In this document: positions 1 to 6,963 of the stretch, in pieces
Layout: each line of letters begins with the position of its first letter
Position numbering within the stretch: position 1 is the stretch's first letter
Program-made: the position numbers and the translations under genes
Source: Tannerella sp. oral taxon 808
GTDB taxonomy: Bacteria; Bacteroidota; Bacteroidia; Bacteroidales; Tannerellaceae
DNA: 19,534 bases
Reading direction: 5' to 3'
NCBI GenBank assembly: GCA_002890585.1
Contig: MIQB01000035.1
Location: forward strand, 1-19,534
Notes under the pieces: model-generated
Seen by the model: the letters and a program-made list of their open reading frames with translations, nothing else
The model's database searches: none
Told to the model about the DNA's origin: nothing

Positions 1-132
1 AAAAAACAAAGGCCCGGAATCAGCGATTTCAGTGCTTTGTAAAAAAACAAAGGCCTAGAATCAGCGATTTCAGGGTCATGCAGAAAAACCAAGGCTGAAA
101 TCAGTGATTTCAGGGTCATGCAGAAAAACAAA
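1..132. repeat. Tandem repeat of about 41 bp, truncated by the window edge
   Basis: Three copies and the start of a fourth follow one another with starts at about 7, 48, 89 and 129, so the period is 41, 41 and 40 bp. Each copy has an A-rich run, then CAAAGGCC or a variant, then a form of AATCAGCGATTTCAG. In the third copy, positions 95-113 form a perfect 19-bp palindrome, CTGAAATCA-G-TGATTTCAG; the other copies are less symmetrical. No coding frame is credible. The array may continue beyond position 1. Its role is unknown. Confidence 0.8.
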
Positions 133-163
133 GCCCCGACCTCTCAGCCGGAATAAAGGGCAC

Positions 164-217
164 AAAAAAAAGCGGAGGGAAGGCGTCGGCCGTAAAGCGA
201 GTCGAAACCTTCCCCCC
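164..217 (-). terminator. Intrinsic terminator of the DXS-like gene
   Basis: Read on the minus strand, GGGGGGAAGG (217-208) pairs with CCTTCCCTCC (183-174), giving 10 pairs with one G-U wobble around a loop of about 24 nt. Two bases later there is a run of eight T (171-164). It lies about 27 bases past the stop codon of the minus-strand gene, which is the expected place. Confidence 0.75.
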
Positions 218-244
218 GGGGGATGAGGTGATAAAGTAGATGGG

Positions 245-2014
245 TTACCCGGCCGTGGCGAGCGTGGCGAGGACGTCGGCGGCGATCTGCTCGTCGGTGA
301 GGTGATTCTCACGGAGCAGTTCGTCCACGTCGTAGCGGTCGTAGAGCTGCTTCTTGACGCCGAAGTTGATGACGCGCATGGCGGACGGGCCGTAGTGGCG
401 CGCGATGCGTTCGCCGAAGCCGCCGTCGAGCGTGCCGTCCTCCAGCGTGGCCACGACGATGTGATCCTTCTTCAGCTCATCGAGTAACGCCTCGTCGACG
501 CCTGTCAGGTAGCGCGGATTGATGAGCGTGGCGTCGATGCCCTGCTCGGCCAGCAGCTGGCGGACGCGGTCGCCCTTCTGGTAGAAGTTGCCGGCGGCGA
601 TGAGCGCCACGCGGCTGCCACGGTGGCCGATGCGGAAGGTGTTGAGCGCGGAATAATCCGTGTCGACCGGTTCGGAGGTGTGATACACCTCACCCTCGGG
701 CACGCGGATGGCCACCGAGTGCTTGCCCTGCCGGATGGCCCACGTCTGCATGGCGATGAGCTCCTCGTAGGTGGTGGGGGCGAGGTAGACGAGGTTGGGG
801 ATGTGGCTGAGCATGGCGATGTCGAAGAAGCAGATGTGCGTGAAGTCGTTCATGCCGAAGATGGAGGCGCCGAGCACGTTGATGACGGCCGGGTTACTGT
901 TCACGCAGAGGTCTTGCGCGATCTGGTCGTAGGTGCGTTGCAGGAAGGTGGCGTAGGTGAAGTAGACCGGCCGCGCGCCGCGTTTGGCCATGCCCGAGAC
1001 TAAGGCCACGGCTTCCTCCTCAGCGATGCCCACGTCGATGTATTGCGCGCCAGCCTCACGGCGCCGATCGGCGGTGAAGCCGAGGCCCATCGGCACGGCC
1101 GATGCGACGACGACGAGCCGCGGGTCGCGCTTCATCTCCTCGCGCAGGAAGTCGCCAAGCAGGCTGGGCATATACTCGCTGTCGTCGCGCGGGCCGGTCG
1201 ACTTGCCCGTGGCGAGGTCGAAGGGCATGCGGTAATGCCAAGCCTCCTTCTTCTCTACGGCCGGCGCGTAGCCGTGGCCCTTCTCGGTGTGGATGTGCAC
1301 CACGGTGGGGCGCGGCGTGCCCTTGACGCGGCGGAAGAGGTCGACGAGCGCGCAGACGTCGTTGCCCGCTTCGAGGTAGAAGTAATCGAATCCGAAAGCC
1401 TTGAAATAGTTCAGCTCGGCTCCTCCGTGCGTCTCGCGCAGCAGGCGGAGGTTGCGGTAGAGGCCGCCGTGATTCTCAGCGATGCTCATCTCGTTGTCGT
1501 TAACGACGATGATGATGTTCGTGCCGATTTCTGCGGCCACGTCTAAGCCCTCGAAGGCCTCGCCGCCGCTGAGGCTGCCGTCGCCGACGATGGCGACGAT
1601 GTTCTCTGTTCCGCCCAAGATGTCGCGACCCTTCTGTAGGCCTGTGGCTAAGGCGACGGCGGTGGAGGTGTGTCCGATCTCGAAATTGTCATACTCGGGC
1701 GATTCGATCGGCGAGCTGTAGCCCGAGATGGCATGCGCGTCGGCGTCGTTGAGGAAGCCGTGGGCGCGTCCGGTGAGGATCTTGTGCGGATAGCTTTGAT
1801 GAGAGACGTCGAAGACGAGCTTGTCCGCCGGTGTGTCGAAGACGTAATGCAGGGCCACAGTCGCCTCGGTGAAGCCGAGGTTGGGCCCGACGTGTCCGCC
1901 GTGGCGACTGACGCGGTTCAATACGGCGCCGCGCACCTCGTCGGCCACCGTTTGTAGTTCATCGACCTGCAACTTCCGCAGGTCGGCAGGGGATTGGATC
2001 TTTTCTATGTACAT
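245..2014 (-). CDS. Short 1-deoxy-D-xylulose-5-phosphate synthase-like protein
   Basis: A thiamine-diphosphate enzyme of the DXS/transketolase class, 589 residues against about 620-640 for classical DXS. DXS condenses pyruvate with glyceraldehyde 3-phosphate in the cytosol and opens the MEP isoprenoid pathway. Visible features are RHGGHVGPNLG near 37-47, HQSYPHKILTGR near 72-83, the cofactor motif GDG (144-146) with NDN (172-174), and GIAEE with Glu332 matching catalytic Glu370 of the E. coli enzyme. Tyr354 and Arg360 match Tyr392 and Arg398. By eye, the stretch matching the E. coli RAGxxGEDGPTH loop is degenerate: Arg420 is Gly382 and Asp427 is Asn389, while His431 is kept as His393. The Arg-Tyr-Pro-Arg motif reads Arg-Val-Pro-Glu. 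The fold and cofactor use are secure. True DXS activity is not, because phosphate-contacting residues appear lost. It stands alone, divergent from creD. The ATG at 2014 matches the family's usual N-terminus. Confidence 0.85.
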   Translation of the reverse strand: MYIEKIQSPADLRKLQVDELQTVADEVRGAVLNRVSRHGGHVGPNLGFTEATVALHYVFDTPADKLVFDVSHQSYPHKILTGRAHGFLNDADAHAISGYSSPIESPEYDNFEIGHTSTAVALATGLQKGRDILGGTENIVAIVGDGSLSGGEAFEGLDVAAEIGTNIIIVVNDNEMSIAENHGGLYRNLRLLRETHGGAELNYFKAFGFDYFYLEAGNDVCALVDLFRRVKGTPRPTVVHIHTEKGHGYAPAVEKKEAWHYRMPFDLATGKSTGPRDDSEYMPSLLGDFLREEMKRDPRLVVVASAVPMGLGFTADRRREAGAQYIDVGIAEEEAVALVSGMAKRGARPVYFTYATFLQRTYDQIAQDLCVNSNPAVINVLGASIFGMNDFTHICFFDIAMLSHIPNLVYLAPTTYEELIAMQTWAIRQGKHSVAIRVPEGEVYHTSEPVDTDYSALNTFRIGHRGSRVALIAAGNFYQKGDRVRQLLAEQGIDATLINPRYLTGVDEALLDELKKDHIVVATLEDGTLDGGFGERIARHYGPSAMRVINFGVKKQLYDRYDVDELLRENHLTDEQIAADVLATLATAG

Positions 2015-2023
2015 AGTTCTTAT

Positions 2024-2126
2024 GCGCCCTTGGCGCGGTAGTTATCGGCCTTCGGCCGGGTAGTTATGCGGCTTTCGCCGCGGTAGTTATAAGTAGTTAG
2101 AAGTAGTTATCGGCCTTTGGTCGCGG
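2024..2126 (-). repeat. Hairpin-ladder leader before the DXS-like gene
   Basis: On the plus strand the nine bases GGTAGTTAT occur identically at 2037-2045, 2059-2067 and 2082-2090. They separate three short hairpins: GCGCC-CTT-GGCGC (2024-2036), CGGCC-TTC-GGCCG (2046-2058) and GCGGC-TTTC-GCCGC (2068-2081). A degenerate fourth hairpin lies at 2111-2123, and further TAGTTA copies at 2094-2109. Stem sequences differ but stay paired, and the spacer is constant. In transcript sense the third stem would be closed by a GAAA tetraloop. The last hairpin ends nine bases before the ATG of the DXS-like gene, so it would lie in its 5' leader. The hairpins are seen directly; any regulatory role is inference. 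Confidence 0.7.
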
Positions 2127-2191
2127 TGGCTGCGCATCGCACATCGCGGGGATTAAAACACCGTGGGCTGCTTGATTGTTTACTTGCCAAT

Positions 2192-2217
2192 GGGGCGAGG
2201 AATAAACTATTCGCCCC
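2192..2217 (+). promoter_or_regulatory. Hairpin in the creD leader
   Basis: GGGGCGA (2192-2198) pairs with TCGCCCC (2211-2217) across a 12-nt AT-rich loop, 50 bases before the creD ATG. It resembles the core of the GTAGGGGC hairpin family found elsewhere in the window but lacks that family's flanks. It could be leader structure or a decayed repeat. Confidence 0.4.
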
Positions 2218-2267
2218 CGGATTACGTTTCCATGCTGTACACATTTAATTTGAAGGAGAAACAGACA

Positions 2268-3599
2268 ATGAACCCAGAGAATGAAAACAAACAATGGTGG
2301 ACGCCGCGCCGACTGATGGCGGCGAAGGTGGTTACGATCGGCATCCTCACGCTGCTGCTGATGATCCCGATGATGCTGATCGAGAACTTGATGAACGAAC
2401 GCGAACGGACGGCTGGCGATGCCGTCGCGGAGGTGGGGCAGAAGTGGAGCGGGGAGCAGACCGTCCTCGGCCCCGTGCTGACCATCCCGCGCTACACGAC
2501 GCAGTGCTCCGACGAGTCGAACCGCCCGGAACGCGTCCGGGAGATCGTGAACATCCTGCCCGAATCGCTCGACATCACCGGCGATGTGCACACCGAAGAG
2601 CTGCGGCGCGGCATCTACGAGGCCGTTGTCTACCGCTCCACGATGGAGCTGCGCGGCACATTCGTCCTGCCGCCCGAGCTGACGTTGCGCCCCGACGATC
2701 CAAACTTCCCCATGAGCGAAGCCATGCTAAACCTCGGCCTCTCCGACCTGCGCGGCATCAGCGAACCGGTGTCTGTGGAGTGGGATTCTACGCAGACGAC
2801 GTTCGACCCTGGCATCCGGCACGATCAGCTGCTCTCCTCGGGCGTATCCTGTCGGGTCAATGTGGCGCCGCTGGCTGCGGGTCGCACCGTGGCGTTCCGC
2901 ATACGGCTCGCGCTGAAAGGTTCCGAGTCGCTCTACTTCGCGCCCGTGGGCAAGACGACGACGATCGCCCTGCGGTCGAACTGTCGCACGCCGAGCTTCA
3001 CAGGCGCCTTCCTGCCCGCGAACCGCTCGGTGACGGACAGCGGCTTCGTCTGCGACTGGAAGGTGATGCACCTCAACCGCAACTATCCGCAGGTGCTCAC
3101 AGGCGATGATCGCCAGGAAGCCCTCGAGGAGTCCATCTTCGGCGTCGATGTGCTGCAGCCCGTGAAGCGCTACCAGCAATCGATGCGTTCGGTGAAGTAT
3201 GCCATCCTCATCATCGTGCTCACGTTCGTCGTCTGCTTCTTCGTGGAGGTGCTCCAGCGGCGCCACATCCACCCGCTTCAGTACCTGCTCGTCGGGCTCG
3301 CGCTGAGCCTCTTCTATTCGCTGCTGCTCTCCATCTCGGAGCACACCAGCTTCGGCCGCGCCTACCTCATTGCCGCGGTGATGACCGTCAGTCTGATCAC
3401 GTGCTACATGGCCGGCGTCCTCAAGCTCCGGCGCACAGCGATGGCCATCGGCGGACTTCTGGCGGGGCTTTACGTCTACGTCTACGTCCTGATCGGCATG
3501 GAGTCGTACGCCCTCTTGGCCGGCAGCGTGGGGCTGTTCGTCATCCTGGCTGTTATCATGTACGTGTCGCAGAAGATTGATTGGGGGAACGGGCGGTAG
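2268..3599 (+). CDS. creD: Inner membrane protein CreD family (cell envelope integrity)
   Basis: A 443-residue protein close in length to E. coli CreD (about 450). The topology fits the family: a short basic cytoplasmic N-terminus, one membrane helix at about 17-38, a long soluble region to about 305 predicted outside the membrane, then a run of membrane helices from about 307 to 438. Family-like stretches include RGIYEAVVYRSTMELRGTF, DWKVMHLNRNYPQ and FGVDVLQPVKRYQQSMRS. CreD is linked in enterobacteria to the CreBC regulon, beta-lactam and colicin response and envelope integrity; its biochemical role is unknown. The start at 2268 is chosen because AAGGAG (2253-2258) sits nine bases upstream. 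An in-frame GTG at 2163 would add 35 residues with no family support. No creB or creC gene is beside it, so control here must differ or lie elsewhere. Confidence 0.88.
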   Translation: MNPENENKQWWTPRRLMAAKVVTIGILTLLLMIPMMLIENLMNERERTAGDAVAEVGQKWSGEQTVLGPVLTIPRYTTQCSDESNRPERVREIVNILPESLDITGDVHTEELRRGIYEAVVYRSTMELRGTFVLPPELTLRPDDPNFPMSEAMLNLGLSDLRGISEPVSVEWDSTQTTFDPGIRHDQLLSSGVSCRVNVAPLAAGRTVAFRIRLALKGSESLYFAPVGKTTTIALRSNCRTPSFTGAFLPANRSVTDSGFVCDWKVMHLNRNYPQVLTGDDRQEALEESIFGVDVLQPVKRYQQSMRSVKYAILIIVLTFVVCFFVEVLQRRHIHPLQYLLVGLALSLFYSLLLSISEHTSFGRAYLIAAVMTVSLITCYMAGVLKLRRTAMAIGGLLAGLYVYVYVLIGMESYALLAGSVGLFVILAVIMYVSQKIDWGNGR

Positions 3600-3635
3600 A
3601 TTATGCCTATCGTAATCCCGGTTGTGCAGCCTTAC

Positions 3636-3843
3636 AGAAGCTGTTTTGAATTTATTTCGGAGGCTATCGGGAGCATGTTTCTGATGATTTTGTTTCATCA
3701 TTTGACGAGCATAGCAAGCTATGTGAGGATAAATGATGGGACAAAAGGGCAGAAACAGGCCCCGATAGACCCGAAATGAAAAGAGAAAGCTCCACCCTAA
3801 CAGCTCCTTAAAATAATCACTCAATAAATTCAAAACAGCTTCT
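3636..3843. mobile_element. MITE-like large imperfect palindrome
   Basis: The 21 bases at 3636-3656 are an exact inverted copy of 3823-3843, containing GAAGCTGTTTTGAATTTATT. Inside, ATTTCGGAGGCTATCGGG near 3653 is mirrored by a related sequence near 3760-3776, and CATCATTT near 3697 faces AAATGATG near 3731 around AGCATAGCAAGCTATG. The whole 208 bp can fold into one long hairpin. One arm carries about 50 extra bases (about 3774-3822) with no partner. There is no transposase frame. No target-site duplication was obvious. It fills most of the creD-metY gap and could also end creD transcription. Confidence 0.65.
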
Positions 3844-3848
3844 CGGTC

Positions 3849-3856
3849 TACTTTTG
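3849..3856 (+). promoter_or_regulatory. Candidate Bacteroidetes -7 promoter element for metY
   Basis: TACTTTTG is a perfect match to the Bacteroidetes -7 consensus TANNTTTG. It lies 60 bases before the metY ATG and six bases after the palindromic element. A good -33 TTG box is not evident at the usual spacing; that position would fall inside the right arm of the element. The metY leader has no Shine-Dalgarno site, which is normal in this phylum. Confidence 0.5.
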
Positions 3857-3916
3857 CCGCCGTGCGCAAAAACACTACGCACCTAATCCCAAGTATTCTA
3901 CATTATCTCCATAAAC

Positions 3917-5200
3917 ATGAATCAATCAATGAAGCGAGGCACCCTGTGTGTGCAAGGCGGCTGGCAACCGAAGAACGGTGAGCCGCGTGTGGTGCCGATC
4001 TACCAAAGCACCACGTTCAAATACGAATCAAGCGACGAGATGGGGCGACTCTTCGACCTCGAGGCGTCCGGATACTTCTACACCCGGCTGAGCAACCCGA
4101 CGAACGACACCGTGGCGGCTAAGATCGCCGCACTCGAGGGGGGCGTAGCGGCCCTGCTTACCGCATCGGGTCAGGCGGCCGCGTTCTACGCCACGCTGAA
4201 CCTTTGCAGCGCGGGCGACCATGTCGTTTGTGCTTCCGAGATCTACGGCGGCACCTTCAACCTCTTCGCCGTGACGATGAAGCGCATGCAGATCGACTTC
4301 ACCTTCGTCGATCAAGACGCACCGGAGGAGGAGATCGACCGCGCCTTCCGACCGAACACGAAGGCCGTCTTCGGCGAGACCATCGCCAACCCCGCCTGCG
4401 CGGTGTTAGACATCGAGAAGTTTGCCCGCATAGCCCACCGCCACGGCGTGCCGCTCATCGTGGACAACACCTTCGCCACGCCCATCAACTGCCGACCCTT
4501 CGAGTGGGGCGCCGATATCGTGATCCACTCCACGACGAAGTACATGGACGGCCATGCGACGTCCGTGGGCGGCGTCATCGTCGACAGCGGCCGCTTCGAT
4601 TGGGAGGCGCACGCGGAACGGTTCCCCGGCCTCACCACCCCCGACGCCTCCTACCACGGCATCGTCTACACGCAGCGGTTCGGCCCCGCGGCCTACATCA
4701 CCAAGGCGGTGGCGCAGCTCATGCGCGATCTCGGCGCCATCCCCTCGCCGATGAACGCCTTCCTGCTGAACCTCGGCCTCGAGACGCTGCACCTACGCAT
4801 GCCGCGCCACTGCGCCAACGCGTTGTCCGTGGCCGAATACCTCAGTCAACAGCCGAAGGTGGCGTGGGTGCATTACCCCGGCCTGAAGGGCGATAAGCAT
4901 CACGCAGCAGCGCAGAAATACCTGCCCAACGGCTCGTGCGGCGTGCTGACGTTTGGTCTGAAGGGTGGGCGCGAGCAGGCTGTCCGGTTCATGGACGCCC
5001 TGCGGATGGTGGCCATCGTCACCCACGTAGCCGACGCGCGTTCGTCGGTGCTCCACCCCGCCAGCCACACGCATCGCCAGCTGACCGATGATCAACTGAA
5101 GGCGGCCGGCGTAGCCCCAGATCTGATCCGTTTCTCCGTCGGCATCGAAGACATCGAGGACATCCTGGCCGATGTGGAGCAGGCGCTTCAGCAGGCGTGA
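3917..5200 (+). CDS. metY: O-acetylhomoserine sulfhydrylase / Cys-Met metabolism PLP enzyme
   Basis: A 427-residue fold-type I PLP enzyme of the Cys/Met metabolism family. Members of this length with a conserved YTRLSNPT (55-62), SGQAA (84-88), ETIANPACAVLDI (154-166) and VDNTFATP (182-189) are typically O-acetylhomoserine aminocarboxypropyltransferases, which make homocysteine from O-acetylhomoserine and sulfide in the cytosol. The PLP lysine is Lys208 in HSTTKYMDGHAT. The C-terminal RSSVLHPASHTHRQL and RFSVGIEDIEDI motifs, which contact substrate and close the fold, are present. It is complete and starts at the only sensible ATG. The next gene begins 38 bases after its stop with no terminator between, so they may be co-transcribed, though the reactions are unrelated. 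A methionine gamma-lyase or cystathionine lyase activity is the main alternative; length and motifs favour MetY. Confidence 0.9.
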   Translation: MNQSMKRGTLCVQGGWQPKNGEPRVVPIYQSTTFKYESSDEMGRLFDLEASGYFYTRLSNPTNDTVAAKIAALEGGVAALLTASGQAAAFYATLNLCSAGDHVVCASEIYGGTFNLFAVTMKRMQIDFTFVDQDAPEEEIDRAFRPNTKAVFGETIANPACAVLDIEKFARIAHRHGVPLIVDNTFATPINCRPFEWGADIVIHSTTKYMDGHATSVGGVIVDSGRFDWEAHAERFPGLTTPDASYHGIVYTQRFGPAAYITKAVAQLMRDLGAIPSPMNAFLLNLGLETLHLRMPRHCANALSVAEYLSQQPKVAWVHYPGLKGDKHHAAAQKYLPNGSCGVLTFGLKGGREQAVRFMDALRMVAIVTHVADARSSVLHPASHTHRQLTDDQLKAAGVAPDLIRFSVGIEDIEDILADVEQALQQA

Positions 5201-5238
5201 ACCATCCTGTGTGCATAACCACTTATAACATAGAAGAC

Positions 5239-6600
5239 ATGACAGATTTAGCAATCATCGGAGGCGGGCCGGCCGGCTATGTGGCTGCCGAGCGCGCCGG
5301 AGCGAAAGGATTGAGCGTAACGCTCTTTGAGAAGAACAACCTCGGCGGCGTCTGCCTTAACGAGGGCTGCGTGCCCACGAAGACGCTGCTCTACAGCGCC
5401 AAGGTGTACGACTACGCCCGCCACGGCGACAAGTACGGCGTCAAGGCTGAGGGCGCCACGTTTGACTACGGCAAGATCGTAGCCCGCAAGAACAAGGTCG
5501 TACGCAAACTCGTGGCCGGCATCGGCGCGTCGATGAAGGCGCATGGCGTGAATGTCGTCAAGGGCGAGGCGCGCATCACGGGTCGGAAGGAAGACGGCAC
5601 GCTGACCATCGAGTGCAACGGCGAGGCGTACGAAGCAAAGAATCTGTTGCTCTGCACCGGTTCCGAGGCCTTCGTGCCGCCCATCCCCGGCGTACCCGAG
5701 GCGGGCGACGTGATCGTGACGAACCGCGAAATACTGGCACTCAAGGAGCGCCCCCAGTCGATCGTCATCATCGGCGGCGGCGTCATCGGCATGGAGTTCG
5801 CCAGCTTCTACAACAGCCTCGGCACGGAGGTGACCGTCGTGGAGATGCTGCCCGAAATACTCGGCGGGCTCGATGGCGAGGTGAGCGTCATGCTGCGCGA
5901 GGTGTACGCCAAGCGGGGCATCCAATTCCGCCTCTCGTGCAAGGTGACGGAGGTGCGCGGCAATGAGGTGATCTATGTCGACGCGGAGGGCCACACGGCC
6001 TCAGCCACGGGCGAGAAGATTCTGATGAGCGTAGGCCGCCGCGCCGTGACGGCTAATCTGGGTTTGGAGACGATCGGCGTGGAGACGGTGCGCGGCGCCG
6101 TCAAGACGGACGCGCAGCTGCGCACGAATGTGCCGAACGTCTTCGCCGCGGGCGACATCAACGGCTTCTCCATGCTGGCACACACCGCCAGCCGCGAGGG
6201 CGAGGTGGTGGTGAACAACCTGACGGGCACGCCGGACGAGATGCGTTACGATGCCGTTCCGGGTGTGGTCTACACCAACCCCGAGGTGGCCGGCGTGGGC
6301 CTGACCGAAGAGCAGGCCGAGAAGAGCGGTGTGCGCTACGCTGTAGCTAAGTTGCCGATGGCCTTCTCCGGCCGGTTCGTGGCCGAGAACGAAGGTGCCA
6401 ACGGGCTTTGCAAGGTGATCTATGACCCGGACAAGCGCACCGTATTGGGCGTGCACATGCTGGGCAACCCGTGCAGCGAAATGATCTTCGGCGCAGCGAT
6501 GGCCATCACGCAAGGCATGACGATCGCAGAGCTGCAACGTGTCATCTTCCCGCACCCCACGGTGTCGGAGATCATCAAGGAGACGCTGTTCACGATCTGA
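5239..6600 (+). CDS. lpdA: Dihydrolipoyl dehydrogenase (E3)
   Basis: A 453-residue flavoprotein disulfide reductase that reoxidises dihydrolipoyl groups with NAD+ for 2-oxoacid dehydrogenase complexes or the glycine cleavage system. Visible features are the N-terminal FAD-binding GGGPAGYVAAERA (8-20), the redox disulfide Cys39-Cys44 in GGVCLNEGCVPTK, the NAD-binding IIGGGVIGMEFASF, the second FAD motif NVFAAGDINGFSMLAHTASREG, and the C-terminal active-site pair His439-Glu444 in HPTVSE. All E3 hallmarks are present, so mercuric or glutathione reductase is unlikely. The ATG at 5239 is preferred because translation begins directly at the FAD strand (MTDLAIIGGG); a start at 5197 would overlap metY and add 14 unrelated residues. 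No E1, E2 or gcv gene is nearby, so its partner complex cannot be told from this window. Confidence 0.93.
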   Translation: MTDLAIIGGGPAGYVAAERAGAKGLSVTLFEKNNLGGVCLNEGCVPTKTLLYSAKVYDYARHGDKYGVKAEGATFDYGKIVARKNKVVRKLVAGIGASMKAHGVNVVKGEARITGRKEDGTLTIECNGEAYEAKNLLLCTGSEAFVPPIPGVPEAGDVIVTNREILALKERPQSIVIIGGGVIGMEFASFYNSLGTEVTVVEMLPEILGGLDGEVSVMLREVYAKRGIQFRLSCKVTEVRGNEVIYVDAEGHTASATGEKILMSVGRRAVTANLGLETIGVETVRGAVKTDAQLRTNVPNVFAAGDINGFSMLAHTASREGEVVVNNLTGTPDEMRYDAVPGVVYTNPEVAGVGLTEEQAEKSGVRYAVAKLPMAFSGRFVAENEGANGLCKVIYDPDKRTVLGVHMLGNPCSEMIFGAAMAITQGMTIAELQRVIFPHPTVSEIIKETLFTI

Positions 6601-6626
6601 ACACGTCGTCCCTCCGCTCGATGATA

Positions 6627-6667
6627 AACGGCCGGGCAATACACTGCGCGTGTGTTGTCCGGCCGTT
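6627..6667 (+). terminator. Strong hairpin terminator after lpdA
   Basis: AACGGCCGGGCAATACAC (6627-6644) pairs with GTGTGTTGTCCGGCCGTT (6650-6667) over 18 pairs, two of them G-U, around the five-base loop TGCGC. It starts 26 bases after the lpdA stop codon. There is no long T run after it (TAAATGAG), so it may act with Rho or work in both directions. Confidence 0.7.
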
Positions 6668-6694
6668 AAATGAGATCCGAATGCCTCCCCGTCT

Positions 6695-6760
6695 TTGACT
6701 ACCCCAAACTACCCGCGAACTACCCTCTGACTGCCCTTCTGACTCCCCGCTAACTACCTT
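6695..6760 (+). repeat. Degenerate ACTACC-type simple repeat
   Basis: The words ACTACCCC, AACTACCC, GAACTACCC, TGACTGCCC, TGACTCCCC and TAACTACC follow each other at about 10-16 base intervals. Similar words reappear just before the helicase start (TTAACTCCC, TGACTACCC, 6931-6962), before cvfB (GACTACCCTCTAAC, 11830-11843) and, as ATAACTACC on the minus strand, in the leader of the DXS-like gene. No structure or coding was seen. Confidence 0.5.
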
Positions 6761-6913
6761 TTATAGTCAATCGAAAATGGATGACGAATAAATGGGGTAT
6801 TGTAGGGGCGACCCTTGTGGTCGCCCTCTCCCAAAGGGCAGGCACAAGGCCTGCCCCTACAAGGCGCACCGGGAACCCTCATTTATTCGCAAACCATTTT
6901 CATTCGACTATAA
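6761..6913. mobile_element. MITE-like nested palindrome carrying two GTAGGGGC hairpins
   Basis: TTATAGTC (6761-6768) is mirrored by GACTATAA (6906-6913). The arms continue as imperfect inverted repeats with GAAAATGG and CGAATAAATG on one side and CATTTATTCG and CCATTTTC on the other. Within them TGTAGGGGC (6801-6809) faces GCCCCTACA (6853-6861). Inside that pair are two further hairpins, one around GGGCGACCCTTGTGGTCGCCC and one around GGGCAGGCACAAGGCCTGCCC. The 153 bp can fold as a branched cruciform. No coding frame is present. Together with 6627-6760 it accounts for nearly all of the 363-bp gap between lpdA and the helicase. Confidence 0.65.
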
Positions 6914-6963
6914 TTACTCTTTAATCGCCCTTTAACTCCCATCTAAATCCCTTTGACTACCCA

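Noticed and set aside
2163..2267. N-terminal extension of creD from a GTG
   Set aside because: The extra 35 residues precede the normal family start and cover a leader hairpin and a good ribosome site for the ATG at 2268.
2727..3875. Long minus-strand frame opposite creD
   Set aside because: It is a shadow of creD in GC-rich DNA, with His/Arg/Asp-rich low-complexity translation and no family resemblance.
5197..5238. N-terminal extension of dihydrolipoyl dehydrogenase
   Set aside because: It would overlap the end of metY and add 14 residues before the FAD-binding strand, which normally starts at the N-terminus.
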